From a bacterium (lineage in GTDB: Bacteria; Hinthialibacterota; Hinthialibacteria; H5-UNCL2): a stretch of DNA of 64,000 nucleotides. Positions 15,107 to 23,547 of the stretch are shown here, piece after piece (positions within the stretch are counted from its first letter, which is position 1; each line of letters opens with the position of its first letter). The translations under genes were made by a program, and so were the position numbers. Location of the stretch: NCBI GenBank assembly GCA_015075175.1, contig JABTUV010000001.1, positions 124,001-188,000 on the forward strand, written 5' to 3'. The notes under the pieces are model-generated. The model ran no database searches. It saw only the letters and a program-made list of their open reading frames with translations, and was not told the DNA's origin.

Positions 15107-16644
15107 GGGATGGTGCGGACGGTATCGACGACCGTCACGGTACTGGTTGCGACGGAGACGTAATCCGCGTCCAGCACGGCCAGCTGACTTCGAAGACCAT
15201 CGGCGAGGACCCGTTGAAATAGAGCAGGGGCGAGACGGCGGTAGAGTCGTCGAACGCGGCGCCCGGCAGATCGACGAACCACTGATAAAGGAGGCTGTCG
15301 CCGTCGGGGTCGGAGGAGGCGGAGCCGTCCAATTGCACCCAGCTGGCGGTTCCGGCGGCCTCGACGGTGTAAGGCCCGCCGGCGTCGGCGACGGGCGGTT
15401 GATTGGCGCTCGTAACCAGAGCGTTGTTCCAGACCTGGGCGATGCGCGCCAGGCCGGTGTTGCCTGAAGGAGGATGTCCAGATCGCCGTCGCGGTCGTAG
15501 TCGCCCCAGGCCACGCTGCCCTTGGCCACCGCGGGCAGGACCACGGTGGCGTCGTGAATGAACACGCCGCCGCCGTCGTTGCGATAGATGCGCGCGGTCT
15601 TGCCCACGTCCGACTCGCCGGAGAGGAGGATGTCCGGATCACCGTCGCGGTCGTAGTCGCCCCAGGCCACGCTGGAAAGTGAGGCGCCCGGCAACGCGGC
15701 GCGCGTCTCGCGCGAGAACAACCCGCCGCCGTCATTCCGGTAGATCCAGGAGATCAGGCCCGAACCCATGTTGCCGGTGAGCAGAATGTCAGGATCGCCG
15801 TCCCGATCGTAGTCGGCCCAGGCGACGCTGCTGTTGGCCACGCCCAGCATGACGGCGGCCGTTTCCCACGCGAAGAGGCCGCCGCCGTCGTTGCGGTAGA
15901 TGCGGCTGATGCGACTGGAGCCGAGACTGCCGGTAAGGAGAATATCGGGATCGCCGTCCAGGTCGAAATCGGCCCAGGCCACGCTGCCGGAAATGACGCC
16001 GGGCAGGACCGCGCCCAGCTCTTCGGTGAAGACGCCGCCGCCGTCGTTGCGATAGAGGCGGGCGATCTTGGCCAGGTTGACGAGCGCGCCGGTCAGGAGC
16101 AGGTCGGGGTCGCCGTCGCCGTCATAGTCGGCCCAGGCGGCGCTGCCGTTGGAGACGCCGGGCAGTACCGCCGCCGCGTCCCACGTGAAGACGCCGCCGC
16201 CCTGGTTGCGATAGAGGCGCGTGATCGGCCCCAGCGTGGGCGAAAGTCCCGACAGGAAGACGTCAAGCGTCCATCTAGATCGTAATCGACCCAGGCGGCC
16301 GTCCCCAGCGAGATTCCGGGCAGGACGGCGTTGGCCTCAGGATGAAGGCGCCGGCGTCGTTGCGATAGACGCGGGAGAAGACGCCCACCGTGCCCGCGTT
16401 GCCGGCGACCAGAGCGTCGAGGTCGCCGTCGCCGTCGCAGTCGCCCCAGGCCACACTGCTGTCCGTGACGCCCAAAAGCCCTGCTTCCACGTCGGTAAAG
16501 GTCGGCCCGTCCGCGCGGCAAGTATACGCCGCGGCCAAGCCGATCAGGAGAAGCGCGAGAACCAATGGGTTTGTCGGGGTGAGGCAAGGCGGCTGCGATG
16601 GCGCGGGCCACAGGCCGGTGGACGCGCTGGGATGCTCCTGGCAT
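15107..16644 (-). CDS. Secreted FG-GAP/VCBS repeat protein with PKD domain (3' end missing, frameshifted)
   Basis: The start at 16644 has GAGGAGG 6-8 bases upstream; a signal-like segment (LVLALLLIGLAAAYTCRA) follows in another frame. About eight tandem FG-GAP repeats of roughly 55 residues follow, each with a Ca-binding loop D-x-D-x-DGDxD (for example WADYDRDGDPDILLTG) and IYRNDGGG. Then comes a PKD domain (PPVADAGGPYTVEAAG...LDGSASSDPDGD). Frames change near 16600, 16340, 16250, 15470 and 15180. The PKD domain is cut after VTVVDTV, and the next codons are antisense to TyrRS. It is predicted to be an extracellular adhesin or carbohydrate-binding protein. Confidence 0.75.
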
Positions 16645-16892
16645 GGTCACTACCTCCTCGGCCACCCCAGTTGGCGCGTGTAAATGGCTGCAACAGGTAT
16701 TTTACAGCATGGGCGATTCCTTTTCCAATTTGCCAAGAAATATTCTCATAAATGCAACGAAACGAGGCATGAAACAGCCGATTTGACACTTTGGGAGGTA
16801 GTTGCGCGCGTGTTGCGTCTTTGGAGTGCGGCTGCTCGCTGCCGCGGGGCGGAATAGGACCCATGGGACCTATGGGACCTATTCTCCGGTTA
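16645..16892. other. Intergenic region with two repeat families
   Basis: About 250 bases without a credible gene. It holds a copy of the GGAGTGCGGC...GCTGCCGC palindrome at 16822-16846 and the ATGGGACCT nonamer array at 16860-16880, just beyond the ferredoxin gene. No convincing promoter is seen. Confidence 0.5.
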
Positions 16893-17168
16893 CTACGAAT
16901 AATCGACCGTGATGTCCCCGCGGATCACGGCAGCACATCAGGCGCTGGTCCGGCTCGGCGTCGAAGTCGGAGAGGGTGCTCTTCTCCTGCTCATTGGGCG
17001 GGTCCAGGTTCTCCATGCCCGATACCACGCGCGTCATGCAGGTACTGCACGTGCCATGATGGCATCCGAAGGGCAGCTCGCCGTTGACCGCCTCGACCGC
17101 GTTGAGCACGCTGTCGCCGGCGGCGACTTCGTAGACCTTGTGTTCAGGCAGCACGGTGACCTTGGCAT
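16893..17168 (-). CDS. 2Fe-2S ferredoxin (frameshifted at both ends)
   Basis: A plant-type ferredoxin of about 91 residues. The cluster loop is FGCHHGTCSTCMTRVVSG (C-x4-C-x2-C) with the fourth Cys in RLMCC. The ATG at 17168 has a strong AAGGAGG RBS. One base is missing just after it (MAKVTVLPEHK is restored by a single insertion). Near 16925 another one-base shift gives the native end VIRGDITVDYS. It is a soluble electron carrier with no partner gene adjacent. Confidence 0.8.
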
Positions 17169-17239
17169 GGACGCCTCCTTTTTCGCCTTGTCGCGTTCAA
17201 GATAATCGCGGCGAAAACGCAGGTCAAGTCAATGCGTTG

Positions 17240-17258
17240 GTAGGTGGAACCCACCCTA
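17240..17258. repeat. GTAGGGTGGGTTCCACC repeat
   Basis: GTAGGTGGAACCCACCCTA; the same text recurs at 56232-56271. On the minus strand it begins with the TAG used as the stop of the DUF2339 gene. Confidence 0.55.
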
Positions 17259-20200
17259 CCCGAGCCATTTCATCAGTTTCTCTCGGAACTGCACATACAA
17301 GACGCGACTCGATAAGGCATCCGCCCAGGACCGCCCAGACGATGATCTTGGCGGGCAGGTCCAACTCCCTCGTGTCGAAAAGGGCGATGCGGGCGATCAC
17401 AAGAGAAACAGGGCCAACCCGTAGCGCCGATAGATGCCCGCGCGGAAGGCGAAACCCAGAGCAGGAGAATGACGGCGGTCGCGCTCCAACCGACGGCGGA
17501 GTTCAGGCGCCAGCAGGTCGCTGTGCGCAGTCGTCGACATGCCGACGAGGATCATGGCCAGGATGAGCAGATGGCGCAGGGGAGCGACGACGCGGCGCCA
17601 CTCTTCTGCCAGCGGCGGGAGGCCCGGCAGTTTCCAGCCGCCGGTCGCCGTGCGCTCGTAGGCTGCGGTCAGGAGTCCGGTCGCCAGCATGGGCAGGATC
17701 AGATCGGTGAAGCCGTGGCCCAGCGGCCGGCCCACGCCGTCCCGGCTATAGAAATAAAACGCGGCGTGCGCCAGCGCCAGCAGGGGCAGCGTGGCGGCCG
17801 CCAGGCGCGGGGCCGCCGCCGCGCGTGCACCCCACAGGAGCAGCCCGGCGGCCAGTGCCACGCCCGGATAGAGCGCCATCGGATGCACTCGCTGGTGGAG
17901 CAGGGCATAGACGATGCCGTAGACGGCCAGCGCCGGCAGAATCCACCACCACGCGGGGCGGTCGCGTTGCGCGCGGTCCGTGAGCGCCGTCAGGATCACG
18001 CCCACGATGAAAAGAAAGAGGCTGGTCATCGGCCAGTCGCGGGCCGCCGCAAAGGCGCCCAGGCCGTGATAGTACTGGCCGAGGGCGACCAGCAGCGCGA
18101 CTCCTGAAGCGTAGGCCATGGGCCGCAGGAGAACGGTTCCGCCGCCCAAGAGCAGCGCGCAGAGCGTGCTTGCCAGGAGCGCGTGGGGCCGCGCGAGGGT
18201 GGTCGTCAGGGCCAGTGGGACGATCCAGCCGCCCAGCGCCGCCAGCGTACGGGCCAACGCGCCATGCAGGGGCTCTATGGGATCGCGCGCCTCGCGCGTC
18301 ATGCGTTGGTACTCCCACGCCAGCGCCGGAAGGAAGAGGCCCGCGACCAAGATGGGCGCGCATCGCAGGAGCGAGGCTGTCGGCGCGCGTGACGTGGACC
18401 AGGGCGGTCGCGGAGAGGGTGAGCGCCGCGAGGGCGACGAGCGTCCAGTAGACGGGCTGGCTGCGTTCCAGGGTGGCCCAGGCGTGCCGCAGCGTGCGCG
18501 GCGTCAAGAGTCCCGCGGACAGGAGCGTGGCCCCCGCCAGCCACGCCCAACTCCACGAGGGGACGGCTTCACTGGGTCCGGGCCAGGAAGCGGGCAGCGA
18601 GGCCACGAACGCAACGTCCCCCAGACGGTCAAGGCCGCCGCCGCCCAGAAGGCGGGGCGCGTCCGCAGCGACAGCCCGCCAGGAGAATCACGAGCGACAG
18701 AATGGCCAGGGCGATCATCTCCGCGCGCCCGTCCCAGCGCGCGTGGGACAGCCAGGCGCACAAGACGACCGCCAGGCCCGCGTGCGTCCACGTCAGGACC
18801 TGGTTGGCGCGACGCATGAACTCCATCCATTCGCGCCCCCAGTGCGCGGGCGGCGGTTGGCGCTCCTCCAGCATGGACTTGGTGAACAGCACCGCCGCTC
18901 CGAAGAGTCCGCCCCAGTAGTCGTTGGGCGCAAAGGGCCGCACGGCGTGATAGTGCAGGAAGTCCAGTACCGCCACGGCCAAGACGCCCTCGGCCGCGTA
19001 ATAGAACACGGCCATGCGCAGGCGATAACCGGCGATGAGTAAAAGGAGCGCGAAGGCGTAGAGGATGGCGTTGCGGGCCAGGCCGTCCCAGGCGCTGAAG
19101 GTCCCCAGCAGCGCCAAGACGACCGCCAGCGCGAAGTAGAAGGCGTCCGCGCCCGAGTCCCGCCGCCGCTCCAGCATTCCCACGCCCACTTGCACCGCCG
19201 CCAGCGGGAAGTAGAACCCGAAGAGGACCTCGACCCGGTCCGTCATCAGGTACAGGAACGAGGTGAATACGAAGTAGAAGAGCGCGTTGACGACTCCCAC
19301 CGTGACGCCGAGGGCGGTTTCCAGGAAACTTTTTTGCGCTTCGCCCCGGCGCAGCAGAAAGAGCAGTTGCGCGCAGATGAAGACGCCGTAAATGGTTGTC
19401 AGACAGGTGAGATTGAGCCAGAAGTGAAAGTCGTTGTGCTCGCGTCCCGGATGGGTGAAAAGCCAGGGGGCCAGGGTGAGATAGGAGCTGGCCAGGGCGA
19501 AGAGCGAGAGATGCGTCCACCCGCGGCGGAGTTGCAGGTAGAGGGCGGCGGCGGCCAGGATCAGCATGGCCAGGAGCGGCTCGGCGCCGACTTCGCGGGT
19601 AGCGACGTAGGCGGCGGCCTGGCCGATGAAGATCGACATGCCCGCGATCACGGGCGCCTGCCAGCGCTCGGAGATGGCCAGCATCGCCGCCACGAAGGCC
19701 GCCGACAGGAGCGCGGAGGCGGGGACGGGCAGGCAGTTCATGGCGGGCAGGAAATGCGCGGCGAAGGAGACGAAGAAGCCGATGGCCAACCCGCCGGCGA
19801 TGAGGCTGCGCCCGAACAGCTCCACGTGCCGGCGATAGTACCAGCCGGCGGCCAGCAACACGGCGGAGAGCGCGTAGCCAAGGAGCACGCGCTGGACGGG
19901 ACCGGAGCCTTGGCTCAGGTACACGCCCCACATGCCGAGTGCAATCGCCAGCGCCAGTACGCCCAGTCGCACCAGCCAGTAGATGCCCAAGAGCATCTCG
20001 ATGTTCTCGCCTTCGGGCGGGCGGCCGATGATCTTGAAGAGCCATTCACGGGCGACGTGCCAGGGGGGCGGGCCGGGCGGCGCCGCCGGCGCGCCGCTTT
20101 GAAAAAAGGCTTGCAGGCGCCGCTGTGCAGAGGACGGCGGCTCGGGCTGGGGGGTTGAAACCGCGCCCGCCCGGAAGTCGCTGGTCGCTTGGGCCTGCGA

Positions 20201-20410
20201 TGGTGTCGGCGGCGGCGGCGCGACCGCCGGGGGAACCGGCAGACCTTCCGGGACGGCCGGTCTTTCTTGCGCGGCGGACAGCCGCTCGCCGAGTGCGAAC
20301 GCCGCTTCGCGGCAGGCGGAGAGGTCCTTTTCCACCTCTTTGAGGCGCGCGCGCAGGTGGGTTAACTCCAACTCAAGTTGTTCCAAGGGGTTGGGACGAT
20401 CTTCCGGCAT
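17256..20410 (-). CDS. DUF2339 multi-pass membrane protein (frameshifted)
   Basis: Reconstructed length about 1050 residues. Residues 1-50 are a coiled coil (LELELTHLRARLKEVEKDL), followed by a Pro-rich linker and, from about residue 135, more than twenty hydrophobic segments (for example LVRLGVLALAIALGMWGVYL). The repeated short helices and the C-terminal VLYVQFREKLMKWLG match DUF2339. Apparent one-base shifts occur near 18660, 18600, 18400, 17470 and 17310. The function of DUF2339 is unknown; integral inner-membrane location is clear. The stop is inside a GTAGGGTG repeat. Confidence 0.75.
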
Positions 20411-20496
20411 CGCGCATTCCTCCCGGGGCGGCCCGTCCGGACCGCGTTGTGAAGTGAATGATGCAAAGTGCGGGCCGAAGTGGGCGGCCCGTTCTC

Positions 20497-21177
20497 TTAC
20501 CGCGCGACGGGCAGCACGGGCCAGTAGGCGAACGGCCCGTCGCGCCGCGCCCGCTCGCCGCGAATAAACGGAATCGGCTGCTCGAAGATCGGCCCGTCGT
20601 AAACGAAGGTGTGAAACTCGCCATTCTCGCCGCAGGGGTCCACGCCAGGCGGAAGGTTGGACAGGAGGTTCTCGTCGTACTCGCGTCCGGCGAAATCCTC
20701 CGGCAGCTTGGCGGTATCGACGGAAACCAGCAGGGCGCGATAGCCGCGGGCGAGCAGTTTGCGCGCCAGGTCGTAGCTGCTGCGCTGCCAGAGGGGGAAG
20801 TAGGCGGACAGGCTGGCGCGCGCCAGAAGGCGCGTACGGCGGATGCGCAAGTCCTCAAGGAAGAGATCGCCGAAGACGAAGCCCTCCAGTTCGGGCAGCT
20901 CCGCCTTCAGGCGTTGGATGGCCTCGCCCATGACCCGCTGGTAGGTCTCCTGATCGCCGTCGCCGGGTACGGGCACGGCGTAGAGCGGCAGGCCGGCGCG
21001 CTCCGCCTGCAACGCCGTCAGCGCCGGCGGCGCTCCATGGTGGGTGGTGCAACCGTCGCTTTCCGTTACGGTCGTAAAGAGCCCGATGACGTCGAAGCGG
21101 GGGTCGCGGCGCATCTCCTCCAGCGCCAAGGCGCTGTCCTTGCCGCCGCTCCAGGCCAGAAGCATGGGTCGGGTCAT
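20497..21177 (-). CDS. Diphthine-ammonia ligase-like ATP pyrophosphatase
   Basis: 226 residues. N-terminal MLLAWSGGKDSALALEEM is the SGGxDS PP-loop. VTESDGCTTHHGAPPALTALQAERAGLPLYAVPVP and EGFVFGDLFLEDLR are characteristic of Dph6/MJ0570-type ATP pyrophosphatases. The C-terminal GENGEFHTFVYDGPIF is the family's signature. In archaea and eukaryotes Dph6 amidates diphthine; the bacterial role is not established, since diphthamide is absent. It is monocistronic between repeat-rich gaps. Confidence 0.85.
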   Translation of the reverse strand: MTRPMLLAWSGGKDSALALEEMRRDPRFDVIGLFTTVTESDGCTTHHGAPPALTALQAERAGLPLYAVPVPGDGDQETYQRVMGEAIQRLKAELPELEGFVFGDLFLEDLRIRRTRLLARASLSAYFPLWQRSSYDLARKLLARGYRALLVSVDTAKLPEDFAGREYDENLLSNLPPGVDPCGENGEFHTFVYDGPIFEQPIPFIRGERARRDGPFAYWPVLPVAR

Positions 21178-21255
21178 CGTGAGGGTCCCTTCGAATGGAA
21201 CGAGAGGGGATCATACTCCGGGGGGGGCGGCGAGTAAACAGGCGAGACGCGCCCG

Positions 21256-21340
21256 GGGAATGGGACGGATGGGACCTATGAGACCTGCACTTGACAGGGT
21301 GAGCCCTATAGGTTGCATAGGTCCCATAGGTCCCATACGC
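21256..21340. repeat. ATGGGACCT nonamer arrays
   Basis: GGGACGGATGGGACCTATG at one side and CATAGGTCCCATAGGTCCCA at the other, in inverted orientation. Other copies are at 16860-16880, 31870-31893, 44047-44081 and 56840-56872. Confidence 0.6.
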
Positions 21341-21396
21341 GGCAGCAAGGAGCCGCGTTCCAAAGGCGCGGCAGCAGGCAGCCGCAGTCCAGAGGC
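21339..21396. repeat. GGACTGCGGCTGC family palindromic repeats
   Basis: Two copies, CGCGGCAGCAAGGAGCCGCG and GCGGCAGCAGGCAGCCGCAG followed by TCCAGA. On the minus strand the second begins 5 bases after the TGA of the next gene. Confidence 0.6.
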
Positions 21397-21398
21397 GC

Positions 21399-22163
21399 TC
21401 AGAACTCCATCGTGTCGCCCAGGCCGCGCAGGCGCAGGCTCATGTTCTCGATGATCTCGGCGCGGTTTTTCTCGCGGGTCGCCAGGCGCTCGCGCAGCCG
21501 GGCCAGCTCCTCCTCGGCGCGTTTGATCTCGCGCTTGTGGTTTTCGCTGCGCAGGTCGAAGTGCTTGCCCAGGACCTCCTTCAACTGGCCCTCAATCGCC
21601 TTTTTCTCCTTCTCGTCGGTCGCGCGTTGGTAGGCCTGGGCCAGTTCATGCTCCTGGCGCTCGAAGTCCAGTTCGCGCTTGCGCAGTTCGAGGGCCTCGG
21701 GGTCCTCCTGGCGGAGGCGGTCCATCATGCGTTCGCCCAGGAGGGCCTGGCGCAGCATCATGGTGTAGGCCAGCGGACGCTCGGCCTTCAGGCGCTCGAC
21801 GCGCTCCATTTCCCAGGGGCGCTGAGTGCGGATGACCTCGAGCGCGCGCGCTTCCTCCTCTGTCGAAAGCGGCTGCTCCAGGCGCTCGCGCACGCGCTCG
21901 CGCATGGGCCCGGGCGGCTGATCGGCGGGCGGCTGGGGTCCGCGCGGCCCTTGGGGCCCCTGCGGTCCCGGACCGAGCCGCCGGCGGCCCTCCGGCCGCG
22001 GCGCATCCAAGCGTGGCCCGCCCTCCAGCGGCGGCGGCGGATTGTCCGCTTGCACGACCGGCGGCTGCTCCGGCCCCGGTCCTTTTTCCTCCTGTGCGGT
22101 CACACTCGCCGGCGCCATCAACGCCAGCGCCAGCACCAACAACCAGAGTCGTGTTGCGTTCAT
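21399..22163 (-). CDS. Secreted coiled-coil protein downstream of sigma/anti-sigma pair
   Basis: 254 residues. Signal peptide (LWLLVLALALMAPASVTA), then a Pro/Gly-rich segment with collagen-like GPQGPQGP, then about 150 residues of charged helix with long coiled-coil character (EKKAIEGQLKEVLGKHFDLRSENHKREIKRAEEEL). The helix resembles periplasmic Spy/CpxP-like or heavy-metal-sensor helical proteins, but no family motif is certain. It is the third gene after an ECF sigma factor and its anti-sigma factor and may be the regulon's envelope-stress effector or sensor. That role is inference from position. Confidence 0.7.
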   Translation of the reverse strand: MNATRLWLLVLALALMAPASVTAQEEKGPGPEQPPVVQADNPPPPLEGGPRLDAPRPEGRRRLGPGPQGPQGPRGPQPPADQPPGPMRERVRERLEQPLSTEEEARALEVIRTQRPWEMERVERLKAERPLAYTMMLRQALLGERMMDRLRQEDPEALELRKRELDFERQEHELAQAYQRATDEKEKKAIEGQLKEVLGKHFDLRSENHKREIKRAEEELARLRERLATREKNRAEIIENMSLRLRGLGDTMEF

Positions 22164-22169
22164 GGGCGT

Positions 22170-22761
22170 TTACCCCCTATCGATGAATGACGCCGGCCAC
22201 TCCAACTCGAGGGAGAGGTCGTCGAGCGTCTCTTGAAGCGTCTCCAGGCGCGCGCCGAGCTCGGAGGCGTCGGCGGTCCAAAGGAACGCCGATTCCTCGG
22301 CGTTCGGACTGGCATCCAAGAAGGTCAGGCGGTCGTCCACCCAGTCGAGGCCGGCCTCGGATTTCCAAGGCGGCGACGTCGGCCACGGGCGAGGCGCCGC
22401 CCGGTTCCCGTGCGGTTCGCTGGGTATAAACAAGGAGCGCCGGAAAAAGCGCGGCGACCGCGACGGCGCCGGTCAGGCGCGGCCAGGCAAAGAAGCGCCG
22501 CCAGGCGTCCCAACCGGCGACCGGCGCCGCCTCCTTTCGTGCCGCATGGCGCAAGGCGCGCAGCACGCGGCGCGATGGCCGCTCCGTCGGCAAGTGGCGG
22601 GGCTTCTCCAAGAGACAGCGAAAAACCGCCAGCCGCCGCGCCAGCTCGGGATCGGCCTCCAGAGCCGACAACAGGACCGCGCGTCGCGCTTCCGGCAACT
22701 CTCCCGAGGCCAAAAGCAGCAACTCCTCGTCCGTGGCGCGTGGTCTTTTCTCGTCCATCAT
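22170..22761 (-). CDS. Anti-sigma factor-like membrane protein (frameshifted)
   Basis: About 196 residues. The N-terminus (ATDEELLLLASGELPEARRAVLLSALEADPELARRLA) is the zinc-free helical bundle typical of anti-sigma factors in planctomycete-like genomes. A single transmembrane helix (GAVAVAALFPALLVYTQ) sits near residue 100. A one-base shift near 22375 joins to the C-terminal part ending ELGARLETLQETLDDLSLELEWPASF, a periplasmic helix. The gene begins 9 bases after the sigma factor stop. The role as an anti-sigma factor is inferred from order and topology. Confidence 0.72.
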
Positions 22762-22770
22762 CTTGCTTGC

Positions 22771-23370
22771 CTATTCCGTCTCGGCCAGAAGTTCGAGCCA
22801 TTCATCGCCCAGCCACTGGCGCAACTTACCCAAGGCGTCGTGCATCCTTCCGAGCGCCGTGCCCAGCGGGCAGTCCAGGAGGTCGGCGATCTCGCGGAAG
22901 CTGAGCTCGGAGACGGTGCGCAGGAGGAAGACCTGCCGCTGCATCTCCGGCAATCGGGCGACCGCCGCGTCCAGGGCTGAGAGGAATTGCGCCTCCAGCG
23001 CCGCGCGGTCCGGACGGGAGCCGGGCGCGGGCAGAACCCCGAGCAGCGATGCCGGCTCTCCTTCGCCGTCCTCACGCTGCAGCGAAACCGCCGGCCGGCG
23101 ACCCTCGCGGCGGAAAAAGTCGATGCACAGGTTGGTCGCCAACCGGTACAGCCAAGGCTTGAACTGCCCGCGATGCTCGTAGCCGGGCAGCCCCCGCAGG
23201 ACCCGCAGAAACGTCTCCTGGAAGAGGTCCTCGGCGCTCTCCCTGCGGCCCGTCATGCGCAGCAGGTAGGAGAAGAGCGGTCCCTGGTAACGATCCAGGA
23301 GGCGGTCGAAGGCCTGGGGACGACCAGCCTGAAAGGCGGCGATCAGTTCATCGTCGGTCGCCCGGTGCAC
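22771..23370 (-). CDS. ECF sigma factor (RpoE-type)
   Basis: 199 residues with region 2 (LLDRYQGPLFSYLLRMTGRRESAEDLFQETFLRV, ending in the conserved LxQETF block) and region 4 (LPEMQRQVFLLRTVSELSFREIADLLDCPLGTALGRMHDALGKL, the helix-turn-helix). The linker carries a Pro- and Gly-rich insertion. It recognises alternative promoters for stress or envelope functions. It is the first gene of a three-gene group with the anti-sigma and periplasmic proteins. No own recognition site was identified with confidence. Confidence 0.92.
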   Translation of the reverse strand: MHRATDDELIAAFQAGRPQAFDRLLDRYQGPLFSYLLRMTGRRESAEDLFQETFLRVLRGLPGYEHRGQFKPWLYRLATNLCIDFFRREGRRPAVSLQREDGEGEPASLLGVLPAPGSRPDRAALEAQFLSALDAAVARLPEMQRQVFLLRTVSELSFREIADLLDCPLGTALGRMHDALGKLRQWLGDEWLELLAETE

Positions 23371-23473
23371 GATCCGCTCACCTCCTGTAACGTCCCGCGG
23401 GCCGGGATATTGGACGGGAAGCCGTTGTTGCTGGGAACCAAGGCCGTTGCCAGGGCCGTTGCAGCGCGCCGAC

Positions 23474-23511
23474 GTCCTCTCGATACGCCCGCAGACGGGC
23501 TACTCGAGGAC
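23474..23511. repeat. GTCCTCTCGATACG palindrome
   Basis: GTCCTCTCGATACGCCCGC faces GCGGGCTACTCGAGGAC-like text after a short spacer. Same inner palindrome as within the MITE at 10866-10983. Confidence 0.6.
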
Positions 23512-23547
23512 TCGGCTCTCATTTCATGGCCATGAACTTTCCACAAG

